Positions 50,911 to 60,054 are shown, counted from the first letter of the stretch. The stretch is DNA of 64,000 nt from Hyphococcus sp. (GCA_021776245.1 JAJFGF010000039.1:1-64000), one strand, 5' to 3'. Translations and numbers: made by a program. Notes: generated by a model not told the origin, from the sequence alone.

Positions 50911-51782
50911 CCTTTTTGCACGGGAACAGCATTGCCGCCGATGCGCACCGAGGCCACGGCGCCGCCTGACATCTCGACTGTCGCATGAATGCGGCTTGGC
51001 CGGCCCATTTCAATGCCCTGTTCGATCACCCAACGATGAACGCCATCGGAGAGACCTTCACTCAAAGCAATCTGCCCGGGAAACGCCGCCGCCGCCGAAC
51101 CGGTCGCCGGGTCTTCCGGTATGCCGGCGTCAGGCGCAAACATACGCGCATGATAGGACGCGTCGTCCGCGTCGCCGCCGTCAGCGTAAAGATAAACGCC
51201 AACGGTGCTTTCAAGTTTGAGCGCCGAAAAAGCAGCGCTGTCGATGCGTGCACTGCGCACGGCGTTAAGCGGCGCACAAGCGTAAATGTACTCAACGCCG
51301 GCATCGATCAGGCGCGGTTTATGGGCGTCCTGGTCGACAGCGCCGGCGGGGAGACAGAGCGCCGCTTCCAGCATCTCGGCAGATGGTGCGGCTCCGGCCT
51401 CTTTTGGCACGATTGGATTTTGGAATTCCGCGAAAGGCGTTGTGCTGTCAAAATCGATCCGCACGGGGAACAGGCCTGCATTCAATTCCAGCTTGATTTC
51501 ACCTTCGATCCCCCGTGCACGCGCAATGGCGATTGCTGTCCCCACTGTTGGATGGCCTGCGAATGGCATTTCATATCCGAGCGTAAAGATCCGCACCCGC
51601 GCTGTGTTAGCAGGGTCCTCCGGCGGCAGGACAAAGGTCGTTTCCGATAAATTGAACTCCCGCGTGATGGTTTGCATCTCTTCAGCGGAAAGTCCGCGCG
51701 CATCCATCAGGACCGATAATTGATTGCCCATAAATTTCTGATCCGTGAAAACGTCCAGCGTTTCGAATTCATAAGCAGGCAT
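50895..51782 (-). CDS. PhzF-family epimerase/isomerase
   Basis: 295 residues from ATG 51782 (MPAYEFETLDVFTDQKFMGNQLSV). The catalytic Glu is in FNLSETTFV near residue 46, and GYEMPFAGHPTVGTAIAI and FAPDAGIPEDPATGSAAAAF are the PhzF signatures. It has a diaminopimelate-epimerase fold. The reaction of most members is not known. A stem ends near the start of thiD at 51913. Confidence 0.92.
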   Translation of the reverse strand: MPAYEFETLDVFTDQKFMGNQLSVLMDARGLSAEEMQTITREFNLSETTFVLPPEDPANTARVRIFTLGYEMPFAGHPTVGTAIAIARARGIEGEIKLELNAGLFPVRIDFDSTTPFAEFQNPIVPKEAGAAPSAEMLEAALCLPAGAVDQDAHKPRLIDAGVEYIYACAPLNAVRSARIDSAAFSALKLESTVGVYLYADGGDADDASYHARMFAPDAGIPEDPATGSAAAAFPGQIALSEGLSDGVHRWVIEQGIEMGRPSRIHATVEMSGGAVASVRIGGNAVPVQKGQLFV

Positions 51783-51912
51783 AGCTTTTCTCCTGGGATA
51801 ATGTCTGCACATTCTAGATTTTACGGCCGATATCGCGCCCTGGAGGCACACAATCAAATCAGTAATTTTGACGCCGCCAATAGCTGGCCTGAACGTGAGC
51901 CAGCAAACGCGC

Positions 51913-52737
51913 TCAAGGCGTATCCTTATCCAAAATATGGCCGTGGTTCACGGGGCCATGTCCCGCGCCATAGCCGGGCGCGGTTCTGATCGCAATATGA
52001 ACGTAGGAAATTGCGCGTTCGACTGCGGCGGGGCGGTTCAAACCTTGCGCAAGCCCCGTCGCAATTGCCGACGCCAGCGTACAACCCGTGCCGTGAGTCG
52101 ATGTGGTTGAAAGACGCCTATTTCGGAAAGTTTGAACGCCCGATGCGTCAACCAATACATCCGCTACGTTTTCACCTTCCATGTGACCGCCTTTTACGAG
52201 CGCCGCGCCAGCGCCGAGCGCAATGAGCGCTTCACCCGCAGCGATCATCCCCGCCTCATTTGCGACAACAACGCCTGTAAGCGCTGCAGCCTCTTCAGTG
52301 TTTGGCGTGATGATTGTCGCAAGCGGCGCGAGCTCGCTCCGGATAATCGCAGCAACGCCACCGCCGGCAAGCGCGTCGCCGCTGGTGGCGACCAGGACCG
52401 GATCAAGGACGACGGGAATTGATTGAGCTGCTTTTCTCAGAAAGTCTCCGATGAGCTGGGCAGTAACTATATCGCCAATCATGCCGATCTTGATGGCGTC
52501 GGCGCCGATATCTGACATCACAGCTTCGATCTGCGCGCGAATAATCTCCGGCGCGACCGCATGAACTGCGCTGACGCCCTTGGTGTTCTGCACTGTAAGC
52601 GCCGTGATCGCCGTCGCCGCATAGCCGCCCAGGGCAGTGACGGTTTTGATGTCGGCCTGAATGCCGGCGCCGCCCGATGGATCAGACCCGGCAATGATGA
52701 GAACGCGTCCCTTCAAGAAATTTTCCCTTGTCCGCAA
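51913..52737 (-). CDS. thiD: Hydroxymethylpyrimidine/phosphomethylpyrimidine kinase
   Basis: 274 residues. GRVLIIAGSDPSGGAGIQADIKTVTALGG is the ribokinase-like start, and VLDPVLVATSGDALAGG and STHGTGCTLASAIATGLAQG with the catalytic Cys/anion hole complete it. It phosphorylates HMP twice for thiamine pyrophosphate. It is alone, with no TPP riboswitch seen upstream (52738-52908). Confidence 0.96.
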   Translation of the reverse strand: MRTRENFLKGRVLIIAGSDPSGGAGIQADIKTVTALGGYAATAITALTVQNTKGVSAVHAVAPEIIRAQIEAVMSDIGADAIKIGMIGDIVTAQLIGDFLRKAAQSIPVVLDPVLVATSGDALAGGGVAAIIRSELAPLATIITPNTEEAAALTGVVVANEAGMIAAGEALIALGAGAALVKGGHMEGENVADVLVDASGVQTFRNRRLSTTSTHGTGCTLASAIATGLAQGLNRPAAVERAISYVHIAIRTAPGYGAGHGPVNHGHILDKDTP

Positions 52738-52908
52738 AATCGCCGAATTAGTCAGGCGATCGCCCTATTGTTTTCAAACAAGCGCCGCGATTGCGCAATA
52801 TCTGGAACGCAGTCACAAAAAGTGTATGCGGTTTTTGGGATCGAATGCGCGATAAAACAATAAATCAGCCGGGTTTTCGCTCCGGGAACCGCGAAAAGGG
52901 AGAGAATA

Positions 52909-53100
52909 ATGGCGCTCAATACGCTGATTTGGGTCGGGCTCGCTTGTTGCCTTGCCGCACTGACAATTCAGGTCTTTCCCGAAGCAGCCTTTCGCATGGG
53001 CGTCGATGTGAGCGCATCCTGGCTGGTTTTTGGATTCGGCGTGTTTCTCATATTGATGTCGGCCTTTATCGGCATGACCGGCAAGAAATGCGATCATTAG
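52909..53100 (+). CDS. Small membrane protein
   Basis: 63 residues, two hydrophobic segments (about 5-24 and 37-56) and a short hydrophilic end GKKCDH. GAGAGAATAATG gives a good ribosome site. Family and function unknown. About 220 bases without gene follow before the next start. Confidence 0.65.
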   Translation: MALNTLIWVGLACCLAALTIQVFPEAAFRMGVDVSASWLVFGFGVFLILMSAFIGMTGKKCDH

Positions 53101-53319
53101 ATGCCGAACACCACTTTTTGCAGACCCACATTGATTTGACATGCAGTCGCCTGGCGTCTACCAAGCGCGCCGGGTGAAGGCCCCTGCCGCTCGCAAGCGA
53201 TAGCTTTGGTGAAGTCCTTCGTCGATTTGTTCCGGTCAGCTCAGCAATGCAGCATGCGGACAGATGGTAATGCGAGCCCCCGTCGATGAATTCCGCATGG
53301 CAACGCATGAGGCTCAGCC

Positions 53320-53760
53320 ATGAACGGCTCAACAAACCTGCCGCCAATCGAAGATCTGAAGCAACAGGCCAAACGCCTGCGCGCCGGGCTCAGCGAGGAT
53401 GGCGATTTTATTTCTCACAGCGAAAGTCTTGAACTTATCGCCAAACAATATGGCATGCGCGACTGGAATACGCTCCACGCCGCCGCCGGCAATCGCAAAC
53501 CGCCGCCAATTAGCGTTGGCGCACGTGTTAAAGGTCAGTATCTCGGCCAGGCGTTTGTCGGCGAAGTGCTGGGCGTTCAAAGTCTTTCACCCGGCCGGAC
53601 ACGCGTGACGATTGAACTCGACGACCCAGTCGACGTTGTGACATTTGACAGTTTCTCCGCCTTTCGCCGCCGTATCAACGCAACCATCGGCGATGACGGA
53701 AAAAGTGCAGAAAAAACGTCAAATGGCGTTCCACAGCTAGTATTGGAGACGGCGCGATGA
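53320..53760 (+). CDS. Glyoxalase-related protein-like
   Basis: 146 residues. LKQQAKRLRAGLSEDGDFISHSESLELIAKQYGMRDWNTLHAAA resembles the short N-terminal domain of glyoxalase-related proteins (seen as Glyoxalase_8 in family lists). A beta-barrel-like PPPISVGARVKGQYLGQAFVGEV follows. A toxin-antitoxin link has been proposed for similar proteins, but no clear partner toxin is next door. It overlaps the next gene by 4 bp. Confidence 0.65.
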   Translation: MNGSTNLPPIEDLKQQAKRLRAGLSEDGDFISHSESLELIAKQYGMRDWNTLHAAAGNRKPPPISVGARVKGQYLGQAFVGEVLGVQSLSPGRTRVTIELDDPVDVVTFDSFSAFRRRINATIGDDGKSAEKTSNGVPQLVLETAR

Positions 53761-54185
53761 GCGACCATCTTTGCAAGACGCTGCAGCGTTTTCTGGAAAC
53801 AGTCTGGAACGAAGGAAATATCGATGCGGCGCCCGAATTCATTGCCGACTCTTATGCAATCCGCCATGACCCGGGCGATCCGTGGGATGGAAAGGTGCTT
53901 GATGTCGAAGGTTTCAAGAACCGATTACGTATTTCGCGGACGCCGTTCCCGGATCAACGCTTTGATGTCGAAGAAATGATACCGGGCGATCATCGCGTCG
54001 CCGTTTCATGGCGGTGGCGGGGAATCCATATCGGCGATATTCCAGGCCTACCCGCAACCGGCGAAACAATTTCGATGTCCGGCCTGACAATTTATTTCTT
54101 TGTAAATGATAAAATCTCCGGCCACTGGCAGGTCGCAGACCGGCTGGGCGTTATGCAGCAATTAACGGCGGCGGCTAACGGTTGA
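53757..54185 (+). CDS. SnoaL/NTF2-like protein
   Basis: 142 residues, one NTF2-like fold: RFLETVWNEGNIDAAPEFIADSYAIRHDPG, then GFKNRLRISRTPFPDQRFDVEEMI and a C-terminal helix-beta pattern WQVADRLGVMQQL. Such proteins include polyketide cyclases and many of unknown role. It is coupled to the upstream gene by ATGA and overlaps the end of the HxlR gene on the other strand by 11 bp. Confidence 0.82.
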   Translation: MSDHLCKTLQRFLETVWNEGNIDAAPEFIADSYAIRHDPGDPWDGKVLDVEGFKNRLRISRTPFPDQRFDVEEMIPGDHRVAVSWRWRGIHIGDIPGLPATGETISMSGLTIYFFVNDKISGHWQVADRLGVMQQLTAAANG

Positions 54186-54651
54186 CCCGAAACTGCGCTT
54201 TGGGAAGCGGAACAGGCGCGCCCCTGCTGCTGATGAGACCGACGCTTAGGGGCGCCCCGGTTCCGCGTTCAACGATCGCCGCGGCCGGCGCCGCGCCGCG
54301 TATGTGCTTGTCCCCCCATTGCATCAGCGCGATTAAAGGCAGCGCCAGATCGACGCCCATGGGCGTCAACACATACTGGCGGCGCGCCCTTTGACCCGGC
54401 TCGCGATAGGGCCGCTTTGTCAAGACGCCAGCTTCGGTGAGCCGCTTAAGCCGGTCTGATAATACCGATCGCGGCAGACCGAGATCGGCCTTTATTGCGT
54501 CGAACCGGGTAACGCCGTAAAGCGCTTCGCGAACCACCAGCAGCGTCCAGCGATCTCCTAAAAGCATTGCTGCGCGCGCCATGCCGCAATTTTCAAGAGA
54601 AATTTTTGGCGGCGCCGTGGTTTCAGGCCCTGCATCATCTGAATACGCCAT
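54175..54651 (-). CDS. HxlR-family transcriptional regulator
   Basis: 158 residues from ATG 54651; a longer upstream frame is non-coding. The winged helix-turn-helix is LENCGMARAAMLLGDRWTLLVVREALYG, then FDAIKADLGLPRSVLSDRLKRLTEAGVLTKRPY and the wing RARRQYVLTPMG. It keeps the Cys often used for redox or quinone sensing in MarR/HxlR proteins. The target is unknown; the divergent gene at 54871 is the natural candidate. The gap 54652-54870 has no clear operator. Confidence 0.9.
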   Translation of the reverse strand: MAYSDDAGPETTAPPKISLENCGMARAAMLLGDRWTLLVVREALYGVTRFDAIKADLGLPRSVLSDRLKRLTEAGVLTKRPYREPGQRARRQYVLTPMGVDLALPLIALMQWGDKHIRGAAPAAAIVERGTGAPLSVGLISSRGAPVPLPKAQFRVNR

Positions 54652-54870
54652 ATCGACTGACTTAGAGCGCTTCGGCCTGGGTGCGCAATATGGATTGATG
54701 CGGCGCCCCGATTTTTTCCACAGTCTTTGATCACGGGACCGCTCACAAAAAGTTGTCCCGCCCATATCACTGTGTCCGCAATTGGGCGCAAAGCGGCGCC
54801 AATCTCGCCGCAATTGCCGCTCATATCTGGCATCACAGAAATCCGGCTGGGGCAAGCACGGAGATCTAAA

Positions 54871-55431
54871 ATGAAAACAGTTTTTAAAGCAATTATTGCA
54901 GGCGCGGCCGGAATGCTTGTGTTTGGCGCCACGGCGGCCTTTGCTGGGGACCGATCTGACAACCGGGCGGCGCACCGGTCAAACAGCAAACCGGCCTTTT
55001 GCGATATCGACCACGACCACCGCAGTCATGCATCAAACTATTATAACTATTATTCGCCGGATAAATATTTCCGCGCGGGCGCCTATAATGGATCAGGCTT
55101 CAGCATCTCTCTTCGCGTTGGCGACCGCTATGACAACGACCGTAACCACCGGCGCGGCGACCGTAACTACCGTCGCGACGACCGCAACTATCGTCGTGGG
55201 GACCGCCAGGGCCGTCGCGGCAGGGTTGTGAATCGCCAGACCTTTGAAACACGATATCGCGCACGTATCGTACTCACTGAAGAAATCGTCCGCGGCCGGC
55301 GCGGCAACCGGCGCCTTGTCTGCACAGTGCAGGCGCGCGGTCCTGAGGCCAGCTACGTCCCTAAACGCCGGATGCATCGGATTGCAAACCGCAATTGCTC
55401 GCCGCGCGCGCGCGTCCGCATCTATTCGTAA
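54871..55431 (+). CDS. Secreted Arg-rich protein with RGDRNY repeats
   Basis: 186 residues from ATG 54871 with a GGAGAT ribosome site. Signal peptide about residues 1-23 (IIAGAAGMLVFGATAAFAG). The mature part has His/Tyr-rich HASNYYNYYSPDKY and three tandem copies of an RxGDRNYRR-like heptad (DRNHRRGDRNYRRDDRNYRR), then a conserved-looking Arg-rich C-terminus with NRNCSPRARVRIYS. It is strongly basic. The role is unknown; binding to nucleic acid or anionic polymer is possible. Confidence 0.65.
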   Translation: MKTVFKAIIAGAAGMLVFGATAAFAGDRSDNRAAHRSNSKPAFCDIDHDHRSHASNYYNYYSPDKYFRAGAYNGSGFSISLRVGDRYDNDRNHRRGDRNYRRDDRNYRRGDRQGRRGRVVNRQTFETRYRARIVLTEEIVRGRRGNRRLVCTVQARGPEASYVPKRRMHRIANRNCSPRARVRIYS

Positions 55432-55455
55432 CACACGCAACATTGCGTAAAGGAG

Positions 55456-55488
55456 CCCGCCGGCATGCGTTTCTTGCCGGCGGGTTTT
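55456..55488. terminator. Terminator between basic secreted protein and TetR gene
   Basis: Stem CCCGCCGGCA / TGCCGGCGGG with a 9-base loop is followed by TTTTTA on the plus strand. It lies between convergent genes and can serve the plus gene; the minus reading has no T-run. Confidence 0.88.
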
Positions 55489-56066
55489 TATGTCTCGATT
55501 TCGCCGACAATTTGGCTGGCCGCTTTTTCAAGCATTTCCAGAGGAACCCCCGCTTTGATCAAAACCCGCAGCCCGAAATATCCAGCGAGAATTTTTGCCG
55601 CCATTTTTTCGCGCTTGCGGGGATTGCCGGCATAAGGCGGCGAGGCCGCTAGCGCGTCGGCAAACCCCGCGGCCAGCCGATCCATTGCAGCGCTGACGAA
55701 TTTTTGCGTCGCTGGATCATGCGGCGCCTGGTCAACGCTGGCGTTGCAAAGAAAACAGCCGCGCCTGTCTTTTGCCACGACCGCGCCATCAATAGCGGCG
55801 CGGAGCAATCGTTGAAATCTGGTTCTGGCGCTTCCAGGGCGGTGCAATATTGCTTCTGCGTTCTGCGCTTCCATTTCATCATAGGCTGCAAGCGCTGCAA
55901 GATACATTGCGCGCTTGTCGCCAAAAGTCCGATATAGGCTCGGTTTTTTTAAGCCCGTCGCCGCCTCAATATCGTGCAGAGACGCGCCTTCATAACCCTT
56001 CAGCCAGAAAACATTCATGATCTGTTCAAGGGTTTCCTCGGGCTCAAATTCCTTTGGTCTTCCCAT
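55488..56066 (-). CDS. TetR/AcrR-family transcriptional regulator
   Basis: 192 residues. N-terminal HTH domain: ETLEQIMNVFWLKGYEGASLHDIEAATGLKKPSLYRTFGDKRAMYLAALAAYDE, the standard TetR pattern. The rest is the ligand-binding helical bundle. It is divergent from the AhpD-like gene with an inverted repeat between them, so it should repress that gene and itself. Confidence 0.95.
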   Translation of the reverse strand: MGRPKEFEPEETLEQIMNVFWLKGYEGASLHDIEAATGLKKPSLYRTFGDKRAMYLAALAAYDEMEAQNAEAILHRPGSARTRFQRLLRAAIDGAVVAKDRRGCFLCNASVDQAPHDPATQKFVSAAMDRLAAGFADALAASPPYAGNPRKREKMAAKILAGYFGLRVLIKAGVPLEMLEKAASQIVGEIET

Positions 56067-56089
56067 CGCGGCTGATCCTCACTAATTTG

Positions 56090-56130
56090 TTACCGATCGG
56101 ATTAAAACTAATACTTTACTGATCGGTAAA
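56090..56130. promoter_or_regulatory. TetR operator-like inverted repeats
   Basis: TTACCGATC (56090-56098) and GATCGGTAA (56121-56129) are inverted. The right half also forms TTTAC-TGATCG-GTAAA by itself (56115-56130). The site lies just upstream of the TetR start and within the likely divergent promoters. No reference motif could be checked. Confidence 0.7.
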
Positions 56131-56228
56131 CAATCATATATGCGTCTGGTCAACAGGGCGCAAGACGCGCCGCGACTTTAAAAAAGAGCGTATTCCCGGG
56201 ATAGCCCCGGCCGAACAGGAGAAAAAAG

Positions 56229-56771
56229 ATGACCAGACTGACGCAACTGACCGACGAAGCCGCCGCCCCGGCGGCGCAGGAGCTTTTTGCAGCCATTAAA
56301 TCAAAGGTTGGCATGGTGCCCAATCTTTACCGCGTCCTTGCCAATGAACCCGCAGCACTCGCCGCCAATCTCGGGATCAATGAAGCCCTGGGCAATGGCA
56401 GTTTTGACGCTAAAACCCGCGAGGCGATCGCCCTCGTTTCCGCGGGCGCCAATAATTGTGATTACTGCGCCTCTGCACATACGGCAATCTCGAAAAGCCT
56501 GAAGGTTGACCAGGCCGAAATCAGCGCACGCCTGCATGGCGCATCAAGCGATCCCAAGCTCGACGTGATCCTGAAATTTGCAAAAGCGGTGATCGATAAA
56601 CGCGGCTTTGTCAGCGATGACGAACTCGCAGCCGCCCGCAATGGCGGCCTGAACGAAGGCGAAGTGGTTGAAACAATCGCCAATGTCGTTGCCAACATCT
56701 TCACAAACTATGTGAACCATGTGGCGGAAACGGAAATCGATTTTCCGGAGGTGAAAGCCAACGCTGCCTAG
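56229..56771 (+). CDS. AhpD-like carboxymuconolactone decarboxylase family protein
   Basis: 180 residues. The family redox motif is CDYCASAH (Cys77, Cys80, His84), the CXXC plus His of alkylhydroperoxidase AhpD. FDAKTREAIALVSAGANN precedes it. It would reduce peroxides or a disulfide partner. The divergent TetR gene and shared operator mark a stress-response pair. The stop TAG is at the first bases of a palindromic repeat. Confidence 0.92.
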   Translation: MTRLTQLTDEAAAPAAQELFAAIKSKVGMVPNLYRVLANEPAALAANLGINEALGNGSFDAKTREAIALVSAGANNCDYCASAHTAISKSLKVDQAEISARLHGASSDPKLDVILKFAKAVIDKRGFVSDDELAAARNGGLNEGEVVETIANVVANIFTNYVNHVAETEIDFPEVKANAA

Positions 56772-56836
56772 AGCATTTCAAAGCGGTTGAAAGCGACGCT
56801 TTCAACAGACACCGGTTCGCGTGAAGGAAATGCGAC
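56769..56836. repeat. Dispersed palindromic repeat, copy E, holding a stop codon
   Basis: It starts at the TAG of the AhpD-like gene (TAGAGCATTTC). GCATTTC pairs with GAAATGC (56827-56833), and inside lies the perfect inverted repeat GTTGAAAGCG-A-CGCTTTCAAC. It shares CACCGGTTCGC and the CTAGAGC edge with copy D. Confidence 0.7.
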
Positions 56837-56849
56837 CAACCAATAACTA

Positions 56850-56942
56850 AAACCACGTTCGTCGATGCATAAATTTTCGAGCGTGGTCTGGAAAGACGAC
56901 CATGGCGGGCCGGGCGTTGCGTCTTAACGCCCGGCCTTTTTT
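56850..56942 (+). ncRNA. Candidate small RNA with two hairpins and terminator
   Basis: A 10-bp hairpin ACCACGTTCG / CGAGCGTGGT (56852-56861 with 56878-56887, one G-T pair) with a 16-base AT-rich loop is followed 20 bases later by an 11-bp GC-rich terminator stem (GGCCGGGCGTT / AACGCCCGGCC, 56908-56936) and six T (56937-56942). Nothing here codes. A promoter was not found, and the terminator might simply end the AhpD-like transcript. The alternative is a small trans-acting RNA. Confidence 0.45.
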
Positions 56943-58296
56943 ATGGCGCGGCAGCTTTCTCAACAGCAGCGCAAATTTCTCCGACAACGGATTTAACAAG
57001 GCCTGCGTCTTCGGCCTCGCCCATCACCCGGATCAACGGCTCAGTACCGGATTTGCGTATAACCAGCCGGCCGGATTTGCCGAGTTTTTCTTCTCCAGCC
57101 TTGATGGCGGCCTTAACGCCCGCAGACGCCAACGGATTGCCGCCGCTAAAACGGATATTTTGCAGAAGTTGCGGGAACGGTTCGAAATTGCGGCAAACAT
57201 CCGAGATCTTGCGGCCGCCTGGTGCGACGACAGCCAGCACCTGCAGCGCCGTTACAAGGCCATCGCCAGTGGTGGCATAGTCGCTCAAAATGACGTGCCC
57301 TGACGGCTCACCGCCAATATTCATACCCTTGGCGCGCATTTCCTCAACGACATAACGGTCGCCAACTTGCGTGCGTTCCAGCGTCAGGCCTTCGCCCTTG
57401 AGGAATTTTTCAAGGCCCATATTCGCCATAATCGTCGAAACGACACCGCCGCCTTTTAACCGGTCTGATTTTTTCCATGATTTTGCAATCAGCGCCAGAA
57501 TTTGATCGCCATCAACGATCTTGCCTTTTTCGTCGCAGACGATGACGCGATCCGCATCGCCGTCGAGGGCTATGCCGATGTCGGCGCGATATTCCAGCAC
57601 TGCATCCTGCATCTGCTTGGTCGAAGTCGAGCCGCATTGGCGATTGATGTTAAATCCGTCAGGATCAACGCCTATCTCTTTGACCTCGGCGCCAAGTTCC
57701 CAGAGCACTGTTGGCGCAACTTTATAACCCGCGCCATTAGCGCAATCGATCACAATACGCATGCCGTCCAGCGAAGCGCGGCGCGGAAATGCTGCTTTGG
57801 CAAATTCGATATAGCGCGCGCCAGCGTCGTCAATGCGTTTGACCCGGCCCAAATCGCCTGCCGCCGCGAGGCCCGCATTCGGGCCTTCTTTCATCAAACG
57901 TTCAATCTCAAGTTCTGTCTCATCGGACAGCTTAAAGCCGTCGGGGCCAAAGAATTTAACGCCATTGTCATGATACGGATTATGAGACGCTGAGATCATC
58001 ACGCCGAGATCTGCCCGCAATGACCGCGTCAGCATTGCCATGGCCGGCGTCGGCAGCGGCCCGAGCAGAAACACATCCATGCCCGAGGCGGCAAAGCCTG
58101 CAGTCAGCGCCGGCTCGATCATATAGCCGGAAAGGCGCGTATCCTTGCCGATCACGACCCGGTGGCGATGGGCGCCATTTTTAAAGACGCGGCCTACCGC
58201 CATGCCGAGCCGCAAAATGCCATCCGGCGTCATGGCGCCTGCATTGGCAAGCCCACGCACGCCGTCGGTTCCAAAAATGTCTCGTTTACCGGTCAT
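56941..58296 (-). CDS. glmM: Phosphoglucosamine mutase
   Basis: 451 residues from ATG 58296 ([18 protein letters not shown]). The phosphoserine loop is [15 protein letters not shown] near residue 102, the metal loop is LDGDADR, and the sugar-binding loop is GEPSGHVI. It makes glucosamine-1-phosphate for cell wall and lipopolysaccharide. The usual ftsH-folP-glmM series is kept in order, but broken by an insert further right. Confidence 0.97.
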   Translation of the reverse strand: MTGKRDIFGTDGVRGLANAGAMTPDGILRLGMAVGRVFKNGAHRHRVVIGKDTRLSGYMIEPALTAGFAASGMDVFLLGPLPTPAMAMLTRSLRADLGVMISASHNPYHDNGVKFFGPDGFKLSDETELEIERLMKEGPNAGLAAAGDLGRVKRIDDAGARYIEFAKAAFPRRASLDGMRIVIDCANGAGYKVAPTVLWELGAEVKEIGVDPDGFNINRQCGSTSTKQMQDAVLEYRADIGIALDGDADRVIVCDEKGKIVDGDQILALIAKSWKKSDRLKGGGVVSTIMANMGLEKFLKGEGLTLERTQVGDRYVVEEMRAKGMNIGGEPSGHVILSDYATTGDGLVTALQVLAVVAPGGRKISDVCRNFEPFPQLLQNIRFSGGNPLASAGVKAAIKAGEEKLGKSGRLVIRKSGTEPLIRVMGEAEDAGLVKSVVGEICAAVEKAAAP

Positions 58297-58383
58297 CTGG
58301 TCGTCGCCCCGCATGGCGCCGCGCTCCTGTTAGATTTGCCCTATGCCTAGCATATTTTCTTGCCCAATGCCTTAACGCAGCAA

Positions 58384-59226
58384 TCAGGCCATTTCTATGG
58401 CGTCCGCGATCTTTAGGGCCTGACGGGTCTCAGCAACGTCATGAACCCGGAAAATTGAAGCGCCGCACCGCCGTCCCTCAATGACTGCCGCAAGAGACCC
58501 GCCAAGACGCTGATCTGCCGCCCCTCCCCGGCCGTCTGAGGCGGCGTCGAGCGCCGCGATAAAACGCTTGCGCGACGCCCCGAGAAGAACTGGCAGGCCG
58601 AGCGCTGTAAATCGTTCAAGATGCGCCAGCAGCGCCAGATTATGCTCGACAGTTTTGCCGAAACCGATGCCCGGATCGACAATGAGTTTTTCTTTCGAAA
58701 TGCCTGCCTTTAGGCAGGCGTTGATGCGGCCATCGAGAAACGCGTAAACTTCCTCAACTACATCCTCATAATACGGATCATCCTGCATGGTTTTTGGATC
58801 GCCTTGCGCGTGCATCAGAACTACATTGCACCCAAGGCTTGCTGCCGTTTCAAGGCTGCTCGAATCGCTCAGCGCTGCAACGTCATTCCAGATTGTTGCG
58901 CCCGCAGCCATCGCCGCCCGCGCGACAACGCCTTTGCGCGTATCGATGGAAATCACTGCTGTTGATTTTTCAGCGAGCGCCTCGATCACCGGAAGAACGC
59001 GCTGCAATTCTTCGTCCGCGGAAACTGGATCAGCCCCCGGCCGCGTCGATTCCCCACCCACGTCCAGAACACCGGCGCCGTCGCCAGCGAGTTTCAGTCC
59101 ATGCGCTATTGCCGCCGCCGCATCAAAATGCTGGCCGCCGTCAGAAAAGGAATCCGGCGTCACATTGACGATGCCCATGATTTTGGGCGGTGCGGAGCGT
59201 GCATCGTTTGGCTTCATCAGAGCCAA
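58384..59226 (-). CDS. folP: Dihydropteroate synthase
   Basis: 280 residues. KIMGIVNVTPDSFSDGGQ, VLDVGGESTRPGADPV and a C-terminal RVHDVAETRQALKIADAI are the family motifs. It condenses pABA with the pterin in folate synthesis. It is 87 bp upstream of glmM on the same strand. Confidence 0.97.
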   Translation of the reverse strand: MALMKPNDARSAPPKIMGIVNVTPDSFSDGGQHFDAAAAIAHGLKLAGDGAGVLDVGGESTRPGADPVSADEELQRVLPVIEALAEKSTAVISIDTRKGVVARAAMAAGATIWNDVAALSDSSSLETAASLGCNVVLMHAQGDPKTMQDDPYYEDVVEEVYAFLDGRINACLKAGISKEKLIVDPGIGFGKTVEHNLALLAHLERFTALGLPVLLGASRKRFIAALDAASDGRGGAADQRLGGSLAAVIEGRRCGASIFRVHDVAETRQALKIADAIEMA

Positions 59227-59261
59227 ATGACGCCCCGCCCGAGGCGACGCAAGGACAATAT

Positions 59262-59320
59262 TATTCAGTCTTGATATTATTGGTACATTGATACATATAT
59301 AACATTGATGGAGATTTCAA
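59262..59320 (+). promoter_or_regulatory. Promoter of plus-strand insert between folP and ftsH
   Basis: TTGATA (59271-59276) with a 17-base spacer and CATATA (59294-59299) form a good sigma-70-like promoter. ACATTGAT occurs twice in the spacer and after it, a possible binding repeat. GGAG at 59310 precedes the ATG. Confidence 0.6.
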
Positions 59321-59575
59321 ATGCCAAAGACTGTCACGCGCATCCAGACTGGCGTTCGCGTCGAAAAGCGCCTCCTGAAGGTCCTGAAGGGCCTTGCGGA
59401 ATATCTCGACCTTTCCCTCGGCGATTTGCTTGAAGGGATGGTGCTGCACGCTTTTGAGGGCAAAGCGCCATTTTCGCCGGAAACGCTTCGCCAGATCGAA
59501 AAACTGAGAACGGTCTACGGGCTGGAACTGACAGCGGCAGACAGTCACCAGCTGGAGGACGCCAAAAATGACTAG
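59321..59575 (+). CDS. Small hypothetical protein
   Basis: 84 residues. KTVTRIQTGVRVEKRLLKVLKGLAEYLDLSLGDLLEGMVLHAF looks like a ribbon-helix-helix or small helical protein, but no family is named. It overlaps the next gene by 8 bp, so they are coupled, and a strong promoter lies just upstream. Confidence 0.6.
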   Translation: MPKTVTRIQTGVRVEKRLLKVLKGLAEYLDLSLGDLLEGMVLHAFEGKAPFSPETLRQIEKLRTVYGLELTAADSHQLEDAKND

Positions 59576-59969
59576 CAATCAGACAGCGCAACTCCTGGAC
59601 GATTTTACAGATGACCGCATTGAACCGCAGACATTCGGCCATGCGCAGCATGTTGAGACCGCATACGCGTTGTTGCAGCATAAGCCATTTCTTGAAGCCG
59701 CAGTGGCGCATATTGGCGGCCTTAAAAAACTTGCGCTCGCCGCCGGGGAGCCCATGAAATTCAACATGACGATAACGCTCGCCTATCTCGGCCTGATTGC
59801 CGAGCGGATAGAGGCCGATCAGAATACCCACTGGGGGAAATTTATCGCGAGCAATGCCGATCTTCTCGACAAGAAACTGCTCCTGCGCTGGTACGAGCCG
59901 GAAGTTCTCTGGTCCGATGCGGCTCGCCGGTCATTCGTGATGCCTGGCGCGGCGATGCGCAGCGTCTAA
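59568..59969 (+). CDS. Small hypothetical protein
   Basis: 133 residues, mostly helical: TFGHAQHVETAYALLQHKPFLEAAVAHIGGLKKLALAAGEP and NMTITLAYLGLIAERIEADQ. The FGHAQHVETAYALL part recalls proteins with a conserved HxxHV motif, possibly metal-binding, yet no function is known. Coupled to the gene before it. Confidence 0.6.
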   Translation: MTSNQTAQLLDDFTDDRIEPQTFGHAQHVETAYALLQHKPFLEAAVAHIGGLKKLALAAGEPMKFNMTITLAYLGLIAERIEADQNTHWGKFIASNADLLDKKLLLRWYEPEVLWSDAARRSFVMPGAAMRSV

Positions 59970-60054
59970 CCATTTCGCATCTGTGAAACGCACCAAACCT
60001 TCGGTTCACCGCAGTTCGGCTGCTATTTCGGACCATTTTGCATAAACTGCCTGA

